A DNA stretch of 64,000 bases from G963676095 sp963676095 (GCA_963676095.1 OY781040.1:682001-746000), one strand, 5' to 3'. Counted from the stretch's first letter, positions 24,051 through 34,186 are shown. Program-made: numbers and translations. The notes: a model not told the origin generated them from the sequence alone.

Positions 24051-24082
24051 AAAAAAGGGTTGCTTTCGGGCAACCCTTTTTT
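24051..24082. terminator. Rho-independent bidirectional terminator after gapA
   Basis: A6-GGGTTGC, a 6-base loop, then GCAACCC-T6: a 13-bp stem with A and T tracts on both sides. It lies 18 bases after gapA and 4 bases before the stop of the converging AraC gene, so it can serve both. Confidence 0.92.
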
Positions 24083-24085
24083 ATT

Positions 24086-24952
24086 TTACGGGCATATCCT
24101 GAAATAGGCATTCCTGAAATCTTTGGGGCTTACCCCGTTTTTTTGCTTAAACTGCCGGTTGAAATACGACAGGTTGTTATAACCGCACCCGGCGTATATT
24201 GCGCTAATATTGAGATTGGAACTGATCAGCATTTTTTGGGCATGGCCGATGCGTACCTCGTTTACATACTGCGAAAATGTTTTTTCGGTCCGGTTTTTAA
24301 AGTACCTCGAAAACGATGCCGTACCCATACCCGATAATTCAACAGCACTTTTAAATACGGTATCTTCCGGATAATTTTCTTCCACAAAAGAAAATACGCG
24401 CTTTAACAGGCTGTCATTTAATTTGTAATAATATTTCTTCACCCAGCTTGCCGACAATGATTCATAATCATCGTACCCCGATAAAATATCAAGAATGGTT
24501 AACAGATCAAGAATGCTCCTAAAACCATTCTTAAAAGATAACTTTTTGATATAAGAAATTACTTCTGACGACGGATTGGATATTTTTATCCCTGCTTCGG
24601 CATTTGCAAGTAATTTATTGAGGAGCATGGCTTCTTTACGCTCAAAAAAAGAAACGCCCAAAAATTCCTTTTTAAAAAGCACAATCGTCGCTTTCGACTT
24701 AATCCCCTGTATTCTTTCACTTTTTGTATTCTTAAAACAATGAATTAACCGAGGGGCAAAAACAAACAGGTCGCCGGCTTTAAAATCGACAATGTTATTG
24801 CCTACATAAAGCTTTCCTTCGCTTTGTTCGATATAAGCTATTTCATATTCTTTGTGATAGTGCCTCGGAGAAGTAAAATAATCCTGTTTGTAATGACGGG
24901 TCAAAAATATGGCGTCATCATCAAACTTGAGTTTTTCTTCATTTATCTTCAT
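24086..24952 (-). CDS. AraC family transcriptional regulator
   Basis: A 288-residue regulator. The N-terminal cupin-like sensor domain (about 10-110) includes FTSPRHYHKEYEIAYIEQSE and NIVDFKAGDLFVFAPRLIHC. The C-terminal pair of HTH motifs (about 195-283) ends with GCGYNNLSYFNRQFKQKNGV, the family signature. The cupin suggests direct sensing of a small sugar-like ligand. It is encoded immediately downstream of the GH97, GH29 and GH78 genes on the same strand (33 bases from the GH97 stop), so it may control this end of the utilization locus in addition to the ECF sigma/FecR pair at the other end. Confidence 0.92.
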   Translation of the reverse strand: MKINEEKLKFDDDAIFLTRHYKQDYFTSPRHYHKEYEIAYIEQSEGKLYVGNNIVDFKAGDLFVFAPRLIHCFKNTKSERIQGIKSKATIVLFKKEFLGVSFFERKEAMLLNKLLANAEAGIKISNPSSEVISYIKKLSFKNGFRSILDLLTILDILSGYDDYESLSASWVKKYYYKLNDSLLKRVFSFVEENYPEDTVFKSAVELSGMGTASFSRYFKNRTEKTFSQYVNEVRIGHAQKMLISSNLNISAIYAGCGYNNLSYFNRQFKQKNGVSPKDFRNAYFRICP

Positions 24953-24985
24953 ATTGCCATAAAAAACTTAGGTTTCATTCGTAAA

Positions 24986-26878
24986 TTATTCTTCATGCAA
25001 CCGGGCGACAAAACCTCCCCCCGGAATTAAGTGAACAGACAATTCATCTTCCGGGGACGCCGTTTGTTCGCGCCTGTCAATACTGGTATTGCTCTTACTG
25101 TCATAAACAAGGGTTGCCTTAACCGTTTTATCAAGAAACCCCAGGGATATTTTCACATTCCGCTCAATTGCCCCGTTCATAACACCAATCCACCAGGTAT
25201 TGCCTTTTCTGCGGGCAAAAGCGACAACTTCACCCATTTCGGTACACGGCAGTACGCGTGTTTCGTCCCAAACCGTCGGAACTTCCTGGAACAAATCAAA
25301 TACCGGGCTTTCCAGGTAGAACTTATACTGGTCGCAAAAATGGGTAACAGGAGACAGGTATATAATTGACTGGGCAAACTCATGTGCCCATGTAAACTTT
25401 GTTGTGATAAGCTCCTCCGGGTTCAGTATTACCGGGGTCACATCGGCGGCACCTGCCATCAGGCGGGTAAACGGCAGGCAGACATCCTGTTCAAACGGCA
25501 TAACCCGGTTATATTTAGTCATATGGTATTCGTTGCCACGGACTGCCTCACGCGTAATATCATTGGGATAGGTACGCCGCAATCCCGTAGGTTTTACACT
25601 GCCATGAAAATTCAGGAGTAACTTTAATTCGGCACAATCCTGCATTGTCCCCATGTACCACTGCATAATTTCAGGGGTAGCCTCTGGAATGAAGTCTATC
25701 TTGATTCCAACTGCCCCTGCTTCTTTCACCTTTTCCAGGTAAGCGCGGCGTTCCCTGCTCCCTCTGAATTCCTTAGAATCGACCCACACAATTGTCTTAA
25801 CGCCGACACTTTTGCCATACTCAATCACTTCCTTCAGCAATGTCCATTGGTCTTTTCCTGCTTTTTCCCAGTAACGCCAGCCATCGTCGATAAGATAATA
25901 CTCCCATTTTAATTTGGCCGCAGCATTATACCAGTCTTTCTGATCTTCATATTCAGGCGCCCCGGTACTCCACCACTGCCACAGGCAGCGTCCCGGTTTT
26001 ACCCACGAAAAATCCGCTCCCCTGGCCGGGGCCGGGCATACATTCATGATCAAATCGGAGTTGACAAGCTCATCCAGGTTTCTTGCAACAATTGTCGTCC
26101 TCCATGGCGTTACTTTTTCCCCGTTGTAGGTCCCGTCCGGCGCCAACGGATTATTTCCGGCTAAACGGCGAATCTCCCAGCCTTGTCCTGATGAGGGGAA
26201 AACGACTTTAAAAAGACGGCCATTACGGACCACGGCCATATCAGGAAAATTTTCACAGTCAGCCTCGGAAACAGATAGGAAACAATTGCCTTGATTAAAA
26301 GTAAGAGGGGCCATTACCGGATTATCCTGCGGCACTTTATCAAGAGAGGTAACATAACTCAATTCTTCGTAAGCCGGATTAAAACCAGACCAGGCAACTT
26401 TTGTCGTTTTTTCAGGAAGGTTCCACGACGTTGTTTCTCCGTCAATACGTTTTGCCCCGTCAGGGAGCGTATAGCGAATGGCAACACCGTCATTGTAAAT
26501 GCGGACAATCAGGTTGAATTTTTTACCCGATGTTTCAAGGGGTATTCTTGCTTCATTGGCACGATTATACGCAATGGCATGGTTCCCGTACATCGGATAG
26601 CTTTCATCTATCCCGCGAACTTCAGGGGAAGAAAGGATTTGTGTACCGGTCCCCAAATCGGTACCATCAACTGTCAGTCCTAAAGGGGATGCGTCAAGGA
26701 CCCGGGTTTTGTCCAGAAAAACGGAATAGGAAAGTCTTTCCCCGTCCATAAAAATTTTAACTGAAAGTTGTTTGTCCGGACTGTTGAGCCTGATCTCTTT
26801 TTTCTGGCTTAACAAATAAATACTTACTGCTGTCCCGGCTAATACCAGGAATAAAACCATCCACCGAAAACGTTTCAT
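24986..26878 (-). CDS. GH97 glycoside hydrolase, predicted retaining (alpha-galactosidase-like)
   Basis: A 630-residue GH97 enzyme with an N-terminal membrane/signal segment (about 8-24), a beta-super-sandwich (about 30-280), a TIM barrel (about 290-560) and a C-terminal beta-domain. In inverting SusB the catalytic base Glu lies in a NAHEA-type segment and the barrel strand reads VKTG. Here these are NFHGS (Gly426) and GIKIDF with Asp395, the pattern of the retaining subgroup typified by BtGal97b. An alpha-galactosidase-type activity is therefore more likely than alpha-glucosidase. TREAVRGNE (442-450) supplies the acid/base region. There is no lipobox, so it should be periplasmic. It lies 14 bases from the GH29 gene and is the last enzyme gene of the locus. 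Confidence 0.9.
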   Translation of the reverse strand: MKRFRWMVLFLVLAGTAVSIYLLSQKKEIRLNSPDKQLSVKIFMDGERLSYSVFLDKTRVLDASPLGLTVDGTDLGTGTQILSSPEVRGIDESYPMYGNHAIAYNRANEARIPLETSGKKFNLIVRIYNDGVAIRYTLPDGAKRIDGETTSWNLPEKTTKVAWSGFNPAYEELSYVTSLDKVPQDNPVMAPLTFNQGNCFLSVSEADCENFPDMAVVRNGRLFKVVFPSSGQGWEIRRLAGNNPLAPDGTYNGEKVTPWRTTIVARNLDELVNSDLIMNVCPAPARGADFSWVKPGRCLWQWWSTGAPEYEDQKDWYNAAAKLKWEYYLIDDGWRYWEKAGKDQWTLLKEVIEYGKSVGVKTIVWVDSKEFRGSRERRAYLEKVKEAGAVGIKIDFIPEATPEIMQWYMGTMQDCAELKLLLNFHGSVKPTGLRRTYPNDITREAVRGNEYHMTKYNRVMPFEQDVCLPFTRLMAGAADVTPVILNPEELITTKFTWAHEFAQSIIYLSPVTHFCDQYKFYLESPVFDLFQEVPTVWDETRVLPCTEMGEVVAFARRKGNTWWIGVMNGAIERNVKISLGFLDKTVKATLVYDSKSNTSIDRREQTASPEDELSVHLIPGGGFVARLHEE

Positions 26879-26892
26879 AAAAAACTATTTTT

Positions 26893-28260
26893 TTATTTCA
26901 ATATCAACTCAATAACCGGGATTTCATCATCCGGTTTCCTGACTGGCAAACTCAGGCACAGGTCGTTGGCATATTCCCCTTCCCGGATATCCTCTCCGGT
27001 ACGCGGACCGATCGCTACTTCCGAGCCATCGTGGAGCAACTGTGCATATTTTACTTTCCCTTTATAATCAGGAAGGACCAATTTCTGTAGCGGATAATCC
27101 AACAAGTGAATATACAAACATTTTGTTTCAGGATTGTAAGTAAGCAGGCTCATTTCAGGAATTTTAAATTCATCAGGGGCCTTGGTGCAACCGTAAATCG
27201 AGCGGCTGTTGTATTTCATCCAATCGCCTGTCGCTGCTAACGAAGCATCGGCGCGTTCATCAAAAACGCCTCGGGCTGTAGGGCCGGCATTCAGGATCAG
27301 GTTCCCTCCTTTGCTCACCGTTTCTATCAGCAATACCAACAGTTGTTTGTTGTCTTTCCAGGTGTATTCGTCACGATAATATCCCCATGAACCGCTAAAT
27401 GTCTGACAGGTTTCCCAGGGTACTTTTTTCCCGTTCACTTCCGGCCATTTTGCCACTTTATACTGTTCGTGTGTTGTAAAATCCCAACCATCCTCATATT
27501 CATTCAGGTCAAGACGGTCATTGACAATAATACCCGGCTGTAATGTCCTTACCATCTTTAACAATTCTGCCGACCCCCATTCCTTGCTGCCTTTTCCGTT
27601 CTCCCCGGGATACGAAAAATCGAGCCAAAGCAGGTCTATTTTTCCGTAGTTGGTCAGCAACTCACTGACCTGGTTGTGCAGGTATTCGCGATACTTGTCC
27701 ATATTGCGCCCGTTGTTAAGTTTTGCATATGTTTTGGCATCGTCAACACGTTGCGGATGAAATACGTCGATGGGAAAATCGGGATGGTGCCAGTCAAGCA
27801 GCGAATAATAAAAACCTACCTTTAAGCCTTCCGCCCGGAGCGCCTCTACGTATTCTTTCACTAAATCCCTGCCTATCGGGGTATTGGTGGCCTTATAATC
27901 TGTATATTCCGAATCGAACAGGCAGAAACCATCGTGATGTTTCGTGGTAAGCACAACATATTTCATACCTGCTTCCCGGGCTTTCCGGGCCCATTCCTTC
28001 GGGTTGTAAAGGTCGGGGTTGAAATTATCGAAATATTTTTGATACTGTTCGTCGGTCATTTTCTCATAATTCTTCACCCACTCATGCCGGGCAGGTAAAG
28101 CATACAGTCCCCAATGTATAAACATTCCAAAACGGTCGTGCACCCACCAGGCCATTCTTTCCTGTTTTTGTTTTTCAGTTTCATTGCCTATCCTTTTTGC
28201 CTGAGAGAAAACAATTGATGCATAAAATGAAATTATTATAACCAGAATTATTTTTTTCAT
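26893..28260 (-). CDS. GH29 alpha-L-fucosidase
   Basis: A 455-residue exported enzyme with signal MKKIILVIIISFYASIVFSQ. GH29 landmarks are WWVHDRFGMFIHWGLYALPA (39-58), TTKHHDGFCLFDS (105-117), and the predicted nucleophile Asp214 in LLWLDFSYPG. A C-terminal beta-domain follows NLILNAGPTARGVF, giving the normal family size. It removes alpha-L-fucose from glycan ends in the periplasm with retention. It sits between a DUF6528 lipoprotein and GH97, all leftward with gaps of 5-14 bases, so it belongs to the same operon. Fucose it frees could feed the dehydrogenase/dehydratase/aldolase operon at 57.5-62.9 kb (inference). Confidence 0.95.
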   Translation of the reverse strand: MKKIILVIIISFYASIVFSQAKRIGNETEKQKQERMAWWVHDRFGMFIHWGLYALPARHEWVKNYEKMTDEQYQKYFDNFNPDLYNPKEWARKAREAGMKYVVLTTKHHDGFCLFDSEYTDYKATNTPIGRDLVKEYVEALRAEGLKVGFYYSLLDWHHPDFPIDVFHPQRVDDAKTYAKLNNGRNMDKYREYLHNQVSELLTNYGKIDLLWLDFSYPGENGKGSKEWGSAELLKMVRTLQPGIIVNDRLDLNEYEDGWDFTTHEQYKVAKWPEVNGKKVPWETCQTFSGSWGYYRDEYTWKDNKQLLVLLIETVSKGGNLILNAGPTARGVFDERADASLAATGDWMKYNSRSIYGCTKAPDEFKIPEMSLLTYNPETKCLYIHLLDYPLQKLVLPDYKGKVKYAQLLHDGSEVAIGPRTGEDIREGEYANDLCLSLPVRKPDDEIPVIELILK

Positions 28261-28265
28261 CGTTA

Positions 28266-29195
28266 TTAATTATTAAATGAATTTGGTTCATTTACCGGAG
28301 ATAAAATACGTGCTTTATAAATATCAATATCCGGAATAACATATGTTTTATCCGGATTCCTGGAATAAATATGATGTGTCCACCAGTCTGTTTCAGCTTT
28401 TGTATAAACCAGTTTCCCTGTTGTTTCAGAATAGTTGACAGACTTGACATCTATTGTATCCAAAGGGGCAAAATTTTCAAATTTTTCACTGTCGGCACAA
28501 AATTTCCAGACACTCTCCGCCACTGTAAGCACCAATTCATTCCCGGAAATTGAGATAAGATCGTGCCCTCCCCACTCCGGAAGTTTCCACGTTTTTTCCC
28601 TTTCCAGTTCCGGACGGTCCGAATCCCAGTTTTTTAACGAGTAACACACCAGGTTATCCGAACCAAGCGCATAGAGCCTTTCCAGCTCAGGCATCCACAC
28701 AACGCCATGCCCCCACGTCAGGGTATCGCGGTAAATACACTTTTCAGGCGTTGCCATATCATAAAGTTCGATACTGTTCCCTGAAGGATGGGACGACAAT
28801 GCCACGACAATACGGCCTTCCGGCAAATATTCGGCAGAATGCGCCATCGGGGCACAAGCATAAAAGAGAATATCCCTGGTTTCCCTGTCAAGCAGGACCA
28901 CCCCTCCTCCGGATGAAGTGGCAAGAATCTTCCGGTTGCCGTCCACTGGCTTACATTCATCCAGCGGATTCAAATATTTTTGATATTCCGGAGGCAAACC
29001 GGTAGCCTCCCCGATATTCCACCTCCAGGTAATTTTCAGGTTCTCACCATTTGATTGTTCTTCATCAAAAACAATAATATCATGCCCCCCGCATGCAATA
29101 ATTTCAGGAGCAACTTTTTTCTTTCCTGACACACAACTCATGACTCCCGCCAGAAATAAAAAAATAACAAATTTTCCTGCTTTCATCTTAGTCAA
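28266..29195 (-). CDS. DUF6528 beta-propeller-like lipoprotein
   Basis: A 309-residue lipoprotein: signal ending GVMSC (Cys about 21). The body has repeated strand pairs typical of a propeller: IIACGGHDIIVFDEEQSNGE, ILATSSGGGVVLLDRETRDI, HSAEYLPEGRIVVALSSHPS and LTWGHGVVWMPELERLYALG. The pattern (CGGHDxxxFD near the start, WGGHD near the end) matches DUF6528 proteins, which are common in Bacteroidota polysaccharide loci. Function is unknown; either a glycan-binding protein or a lyase-like enzyme is possible. It lies 5 bases before the GH29 gene and 25 bases after the six-hairpin gene. Confidence 0.72.
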   Translation of the reverse strand: MTKMKAGKFVIFLFLAGVMSCVSGKKKVAPEIIACGGHDIIVFDEEQSNGENLKITWRWNIGEATGLPPEYQKYLNPLDECKPVDGNRKILATSSGGGVVLLDRETRDILFYACAPMAHSAEYLPEGRIVVALSSHPSGNSIELYDMATPEKCIYRDTLTWGHGVVWMPELERLYALGSDNLVCYSLKNWDSDRPELEREKTWKLPEWGGHDLISISGNELVLTVAESVWKFCADSEKFENFAPLDTIDVKSVNYSETTGKLVYTKAETDWWTHHIYSRNPDKTYVIPDIDIYKARILSPVNEPNSFNN

Positions 29196-29220
29196 ATTAT
29201 TTATTTGTCCGGTTAAAAAA

Positions 29221-31257
29221 TTATCGGGTAAATTTTACAGATACAGTAGCCCCTTCATTAATCAGCTGCTGCTTTATGATTCTTTCTCCGCTTTTTACAA
29301 CAACATTAAGTCTCCCGCCTGCACGTATAATCAGGATATCAAAGTCGCTCCCAAAACCTTTTATATCACGGAGTGACATTTTATCCCAATCTTCCGGCAA
29401 ATGCGGAGTAAGGGAAAAAGAGCGAAAGCCGGTGGGCCGGATTCCAAACATTCCTTCGGTTATTATGCGACAGTAAAGAGCACTTTCCCCTGATAAATGA
29501 CGCTGATTCCCTTCTGGCCAGGCTTCAATAGGATAGGGGATATGCTCGCCCAATAAGCGCCGGTTCGAATATTCTTTTAAATAATGAACAGCCTTCTCTG
29601 TTTCACCAGCAACAAAAACAGCGCGAAGTGCACTAAGGGTCGAGCGGTCCCAAAAGATATCGCTGCCCGACTGGCTTAACAATCCGTTAGGTGTCCACAA
29701 ACGGGAGAAAAGTGCATCGGACGTTGCTTTTGCCCGATCTGTTATTCCGGCAAAAAGCGGGGCACATATCCATGAACGGAGTACCGTATTCCCTTTGTAA
29801 TAGCTGTAAGTATCAAAGCCTTCCACATTGTTCCCAAAATAATTTTCAATAGCTTCCTTTAACGCTTTCGCCTGTTTCCTGTATTTTGAAACCTGATGAG
29901 CAGGAAGCCCGAGCTCTTTTGCCAGGAATGTAGCCGAAACAAGCGCATCGTAGTAAAGGGACGAAACCAGAATATTTGCTTTCCCGGAAGGGAACCTCCC
30001 TTCCAGTTCATCGGCATCTGACGTTACCACGCCCGATTCATTCCGGTTCCGGTTACAATACTCCAAACACCACTCCATAAGCGGCCAGATATATTTGGCC
30101 TCGTCCATATCGCCGCGGGTCAGCGCATACCTTGTCCCTCCGTAAGCCAGCATTGCAGCATCACCGCAATCGCCTGCGGCATGCCAGGTATCAGTTCCTT
30201 CGGCAATAATAGAACTGGGAACCGCCTTAAACCCGTCATTCATATATTTCATATAAAGCCGGAAGGTATTTAAGGTTGCTTCGTTCCCCGTCTTATACCC
30301 CAAAAAGGGAAAGAACGGGGCCACGTATTCCGATTCGTCGTTTGCCCAGATCGCAGCATAATAAGCTTCTCCCCCCGGGCCATGCATTAATCCGCCGGCA
30401 GTACGGTAAATACTTTCCGATGCACGGATCTTCGAAAATGCAAACTCCCTGTTTATAGTCTCGTCAGGGGTCTCCAGTACCAGGTTATCCCACATTTTGG
30501 CAACAAACTGTTCGCGCAAAGCCAATTCTTTTTTTACAAAAGGGACAAGTTCCTTTTCTCCTTTTCCTTCGGAATAAGCCTGAAATGAAGTACCGAACTC
30601 AATCTCCCCACCAGGTTGCAGGGTTTGTGTTCCTGAAATATCTACCCCAACAACGATGGTATAACTGCCGTTTACCCCTTTTGCTTCATCGGTATGATAT
30701 ACATTTCTGTATTCCGGTATCATTATTGTCAGAGGTCCATCCGTTATATTTTTCAGACGATATTGCTCACAAAACACAGGTTTGTCGGGCGAAGGAAAAA
30801 TTTTCCGTGTTAGTTCCACTGCAGGGCGCCTTCTTTCTCCACGGATTAAATCGTGATAAGTGAAAGCATATTCACTTACAACCGTTAAATATCCGTTGAA
30901 CTTTACTGATTTTACCTTTTCGCTCTTCAGTGCAGCATTGTTTGCAACGAGCAAGTCCATAAAATCGATTGCAAAACGTTTGGTAAGGCTGGCATGGGTA
31001 TCATTGGGGATGGTGCGCAGCATTGGCCATATAACGGTACGTTCGAGTTGGAACGAACCGTCGGCATTTACCCCGTAACGCATCACCGACGAAACAGACT
31101 CCCCGCTCATTTCAACATGATCATAATGCGGAATATTTTCGCCGACATTCCATTCAATAGAGCCATCCGTATTGATTTTCCATCTGTTATTATTGTTGCC
31201 CAAGGCTGTAAAAACAATAAAAACACTCATCAGAGTACTCAAAAAACTAATCTTCAT
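29221..31257 (-). CDS. Six-hairpin (alpha/alpha)6 glycoside hydrolase-like protein
   Basis: A 678-residue exported protein from ATG 31257 (MKISFLSTLMSVFIVFTALG); an upstream ATG at 31296 adds 13 polar residues before the signal and was rejected. The N-terminal about 250 residues are a beta-sandwich (QYRLKNITDGPLTIMIPEYR). Residues about 280-600 look like a six-hairpin toroid (IWANDESEYVAPFFPFLG, EGTDTWHAAGDCGDAAMLAY, DADELEGRFPSG, PIEAWPEGNQRHLSGES). A C-terminal strand domain follows. The toroid resembles GH78 and other clan members, but the family could not be fixed. Conserved Asp/Glu in NDESEY and AWPEG are candidate catalytic residues. It sits between GH78 and DUF6528 and probably acts on the same oligosaccharide. 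Confidence 0.68.
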   Translation of the reverse strand: MKISFLSTLMSVFIVFTALGNNNNRWKINTDGSIEWNVGENIPHYDHVEMSGESVSSVMRYGVNADGSFQLERTVIWPMLRTIPNDTHASLTKRFAIDFMDLLVANNAALKSEKVKSVKFNGYLTVVSEYAFTYHDLIRGERRRPAVELTRKIFPSPDKPVFCEQYRLKNITDGPLTIMIPEYRNVYHTDEAKGVNGSYTIVVGVDISGTQTLQPGGEIEFGTSFQAYSEGKGEKELVPFVKKELALREQFVAKMWDNLVLETPDETINREFAFSKIRASESIYRTAGGLMHGPGGEAYYAAIWANDESEYVAPFFPFLGYKTGNEATLNTFRLYMKYMNDGFKAVPSSIIAEGTDTWHAAGDCGDAAMLAYGGTRYALTRGDMDEAKYIWPLMEWCLEYCNRNRNESGVVTSDADELEGRFPSGKANILVSSLYYDALVSATFLAKELGLPAHQVSKYRKQAKALKEAIENYFGNNVEGFDTYSYYKGNTVLRSWICAPLFAGITDRAKATSDALFSRLWTPNGLLSQSGSDIFWDRSTLSALRAVFVAGETEKAVHYLKEYSNRRLLGEHIPYPIEAWPEGNQRHLSGESALYCRIITEGMFGIRPTGFRSFSLTPHLPEDWDKMSLRDIKGFGSDFDILIIRAGGRLNVVVKSGERIIKQQLINEGATVSVKFTR

Positions 31258-31302
31258 TATCCTTTCCTTTTTATTTATATATATTTTATCACCCAATCAT
31301 CG

Positions 31303-34107
31303 TTATATCGCGGCACTTATATGAAAATGCCCGGAAGGGAACCGGTAAGCTTTTCTTCTGCTGGCATTTTCAGTATTCTGATAATTTAATTTCTCCAACG
31401 TCTTCCCGTTAATCAAAATATTTTTCTTGAAAGGGAAAACTACGAGACCGCTCGAATTTGCCGGGATCGTGATTTCCCATTCGAAGTTGTCTTTTCCTTT
31501 TTCCCAGCTACTCTTAATCTCGCCGTAAGGAGAGTGAATGCTCGCTTCGGCCCGGGAAAGATAATTGCAGAACAAAGGTTCGAACCGGATAACTTTAAAT
31601 CCATATCCGGACGGGTCGGGACGAATTCCGGCAATATCTTCATAAAAACAAACACCGTATCCGGCCTGCATCGGATGGTTATACGAATCAGGCAAAGCAC
31701 ATTTCCGGGTTATTTCATTAATTGGCAGCGTTTCCCATAGCGAGGTAGCATCTGCCCCTTTCCACATCCATTCAAAACTGTTTTCTCCTTTTTTCGTAAA
31801 GGCGTTCCAGGCAGCCTGTGCTTGTCCGTAACGCGCCAGCATGCTTCCGATTCGTCCCAGACCAAAAATTCCACAGTGGAAAAATCCATCCGTCTTTTCG
31901 TTCATGTTCCTGACAATTGCACCGGCAACAGCTTTTTCATCGCCGGCCGGTACCAGGCCAAAATCCAGTGCCATGGCATCAGCGGTCTGGCTCCCGTACG
32001 TTTTTTGGACTTTATTGTACAATACCTCGACCATTTCCTGCATAATAGCATTCTTTTCTTTCCGGAATTTTTGGGCGTCGCCGTTTTTCCCAAGAATACG
32101 GGCTACCTGTTCCATAATGCTTACATCGAGATAATGAAAAGCCGAAGACGTAAATTCGACTGGTACAATTAAAGCAGAGTCGCCCGCAGGGGGACACCAA
32201 TCGCCCAATCCCTGCCATACGATATGCTTTGTCGCTGAATTATATTTTTTCGTTCGTTCTTCATTCAATGCCAGAGACGACACGTAATTCGTCCACTGTT
32301 TCATGTCCGGGTAATATTCTTTCAAAATTTCCTTATTCCCATAGTACACGTACAACCACCAGGGAAGCTGGACCAAAGCCGTTCCCCAGTCAGGTGAAGC
32401 TACGCCACAGAGGCGTTTCCCCGGAGCAATCATATAGGGGAGCCCGGATTGTTTTCCTGCAAAATAAAAAGTATTGTTGTATCGTTCGTGGAACAATGTT
32501 TTATCTTCTTTTATTGCAGCCCCGGAACGGATATCTTCCAGGTAATTTCTCCAGAAATTGTTCATCTGAAGGTTGAGGTTGGCCATTTTCACATACGCAT
32601 GCGTATCTCCCAGCCACCCGCACTTTTCCCGGTCGGGACAGTCGGTTGGAATGCCATGAAGGTTGCTTAAAACAGTTCTTACTGCCAGTTCGTGAAGCCG
32701 GTTGACCTGAGGATCAGAACAGTCAAACGAACCGGTATTTGCAAGGTCGCTATGCACGACAACCAGTCTTAAGGTTAACGAATCAGGCTCCCCTTTTATC
32801 CCGGAAAGTCCGGCATAGCGAAACCCGTGATAAGTAAAGCGGGGAAACCATTTTTCCCTGCCTCCTCCTTTACAGGTATATTCATAGGCAAAGATTTTCC
32901 CGTGATGAATCCATCCCAGCGAGGTAAAATCAAGACTACCATCGGGCTTTCTTCCTTCTGAAATATGGATTGTCAGATGAGTGCCCCCGGGTTGTTCAAC
33001 ATTCAGAAAAGGGATCCCGGCAACATTCTTTCCAAAATCGAAAATCCATTCTCCGGACGGGCTTTTCCAGATACTGTCAGCCGTCACTACCTGCTTCATT
33101 CTGATTGGAGCCATAAGTTGGGGTCTCAAATGTGGCGGGACATTTTTATGAACGACAAGTGCCCTTTCCCAACCGGGATATGCCGCTCCTGCCCTGCACC
33201 ATCCGTCTGCCTCCCGGCGGGCATCATACTGTTCCCCCAAATAAATATTCGACTTTACGACCGGTCCGGCTTTCCAGGTCCAGCTTTCGTCGCTCCCCAG
33301 TACCGTACGTGTTCCGTCATCAAAAAGCATGATTAACTGAAGACGGAACATTGGATCACCATAGCAAAAAGGCACCCCCTTCCATGCCCCGTCCTGGGCA
33401 AACCAGCCATTTCCCAGCATTACTCCCATGCAATTATCACCCGGCACCAAACGACCGGTCACATCGAAAGCACTATATAAGGAGTATTTTTCATAATTGG
33501 TTTGAGCAGGATCGAGGAAACGGGTAGAATCGACCTTTTGTCCATTCAAATAGAATTCGCCCGCCCCCAATCCGCAAAAATAAACGGTGGCCTTCTTTAG
33601 CCGCCTGTTTTTATCCAGGCCAAACACTTTCCGGAAATAAGGAAGAGCCCCTTGCTTTGAATACGGATAAGTTATCCACTTTGCCGGCCATGCCCCCTCT
33701 GTCAGCAATCCTGTCGAAAAACAGGCAGTCTTACTCCACCGGCTAATATGCCCGGAATTATACCAGATCCTTACCCGCCAGTAATAGCAGGTTGCTTCTT
33801 CCAGACGTACCCCTTCCGGCTTAATATCGAACTGTTCGCCAGATAGTTGTTTTCCCGACTTCCAGACATCCGGGTCCCCCTGAACAAGTAATTTTTCAGA
33901 AGATGCTATTTCTATTTCCCAGGCTTCCTGATATATCCCTGCGGAAGAAGCCTTTATCTCCCAACTGAGAAGAGGAAAATCAATACCTTCAGGGGCAATC
34001 ATGCCACAACACCTCAAATCGTCTGGAACGATATCCCCGGTATTAGCACAGGAAAGCATTCCCGGCAGGGAGCAAAAGCACAAAATATATCCTAAAATCC
34101 GTTTCAC
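31303..34107 (-). CDS. GH78 alpha-L-rhamnosidase
   Basis: A large GH78 enzyme. N-terminal beta-domains include LLSWEIKASSAGIYQEAWEI and YFRKVFGLDK. A Bac_rhamnosid N-like domain follows with GEFYLNGQKVDSTRFLDP and VMLGNGWF. A concanavalin-like part precedes the six-hairpin catalytic domain. The hallmark DCPDREKCGWLGD carries the probable general acid Glu. It inverts on alpha-L-rhamnosides. The start was set at GTG 34107 because it directly gives a 20-residue lipoprotein signal (VKRILGYILCFCSLPGMLSC). ATGs at 34185 and 34239 would add 26 or 44 residues before it, and the latter overlaps the upstream gene. It is probably a surface or periplasm-facing lipoprotein. Confidence 0.9.
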   Translation of the reverse strand: MKRILGYILCFCSLPGMLSCANTGDIVPDDLRCCGMIAPEGIDFPLLSWEIKASSAGIYQEAWEIEIASSEKLLVQGDPDVWKSGKQLSGEQFDIKPEGVRLEEATCYYWRVRIWYNSGHISRWSKTACFSTGLLTEGAWPAKWITYPYSKQGALPYFRKVFGLDKNRRLKKATVYFCGLGAGEFYLNGQKVDSTRFLDPAQTNYEKYSLYSAFDVTGRLVPGDNCMGVMLGNGWFAQDGAWKGVPFCYGDPMFRLQLIMLFDDGTRTVLGSDESWTWKAGPVVKSNIYLGEQYDARREADGWCRAGAAYPGWERALVVHKNVPPHLRPQLMAPIRMKQVVTADSIWKSPSGEWIFDFGKNVAGIPFLNVEQPGGTHLTIHISEGRKPDGSLDFTSLGWIHHGKIFAYEYTCKGGGREKWFPRFTYHGFRYAGLSGIKGEPDSLTLRLVVVHSDLANTGSFDCSDPQVNRLHELAVRTVLSNLHGIPTDCPDREKCGWLGDTHAYVKMANLNLQMNNFWRNYLEDIRSGAAIKEDKTLFHERYNNTFYFAGKQSGLPYMIAPGKRLCGVASPDWGTALVQLPWWLYVYYGNKEILKEYYPDMKQWTNYVSSLALNEERTKKYNSATKHIVWQGLGDWCPPAGDSALIVPVEFTSSAFHYLDVSIMEQVARILGKNGDAQKFRKEKNAIMQEMVEVLYNKVQKTYGSQTADAMALDFGLVPAGDEKAVAGAIVRNMNEKTDGFFHCGIFGLGRIGSMLARYGQAQAAWNAFTKKGENSFEWMWKGADATSLWETLPINEITRKCALPDSYNHPMQAGYGVCFYEDIAGIRPDPSGYGFKVIRFEPLFCNYLSRAEASIHSPYGEIKSSWEKGKDNFEWEITIPANSSGLVVFPFKKNILINGKTLEKLNYQNTENASRRKAYRFPSGHFHISAAI

Positions 34108-34186
34108 ATAAATCTTGTTTAACACGAGTGTCTTGTTTAAAGAATAATGGTGCGGTCCTGATTCATCTGCTTTTCCCGGGACCATG

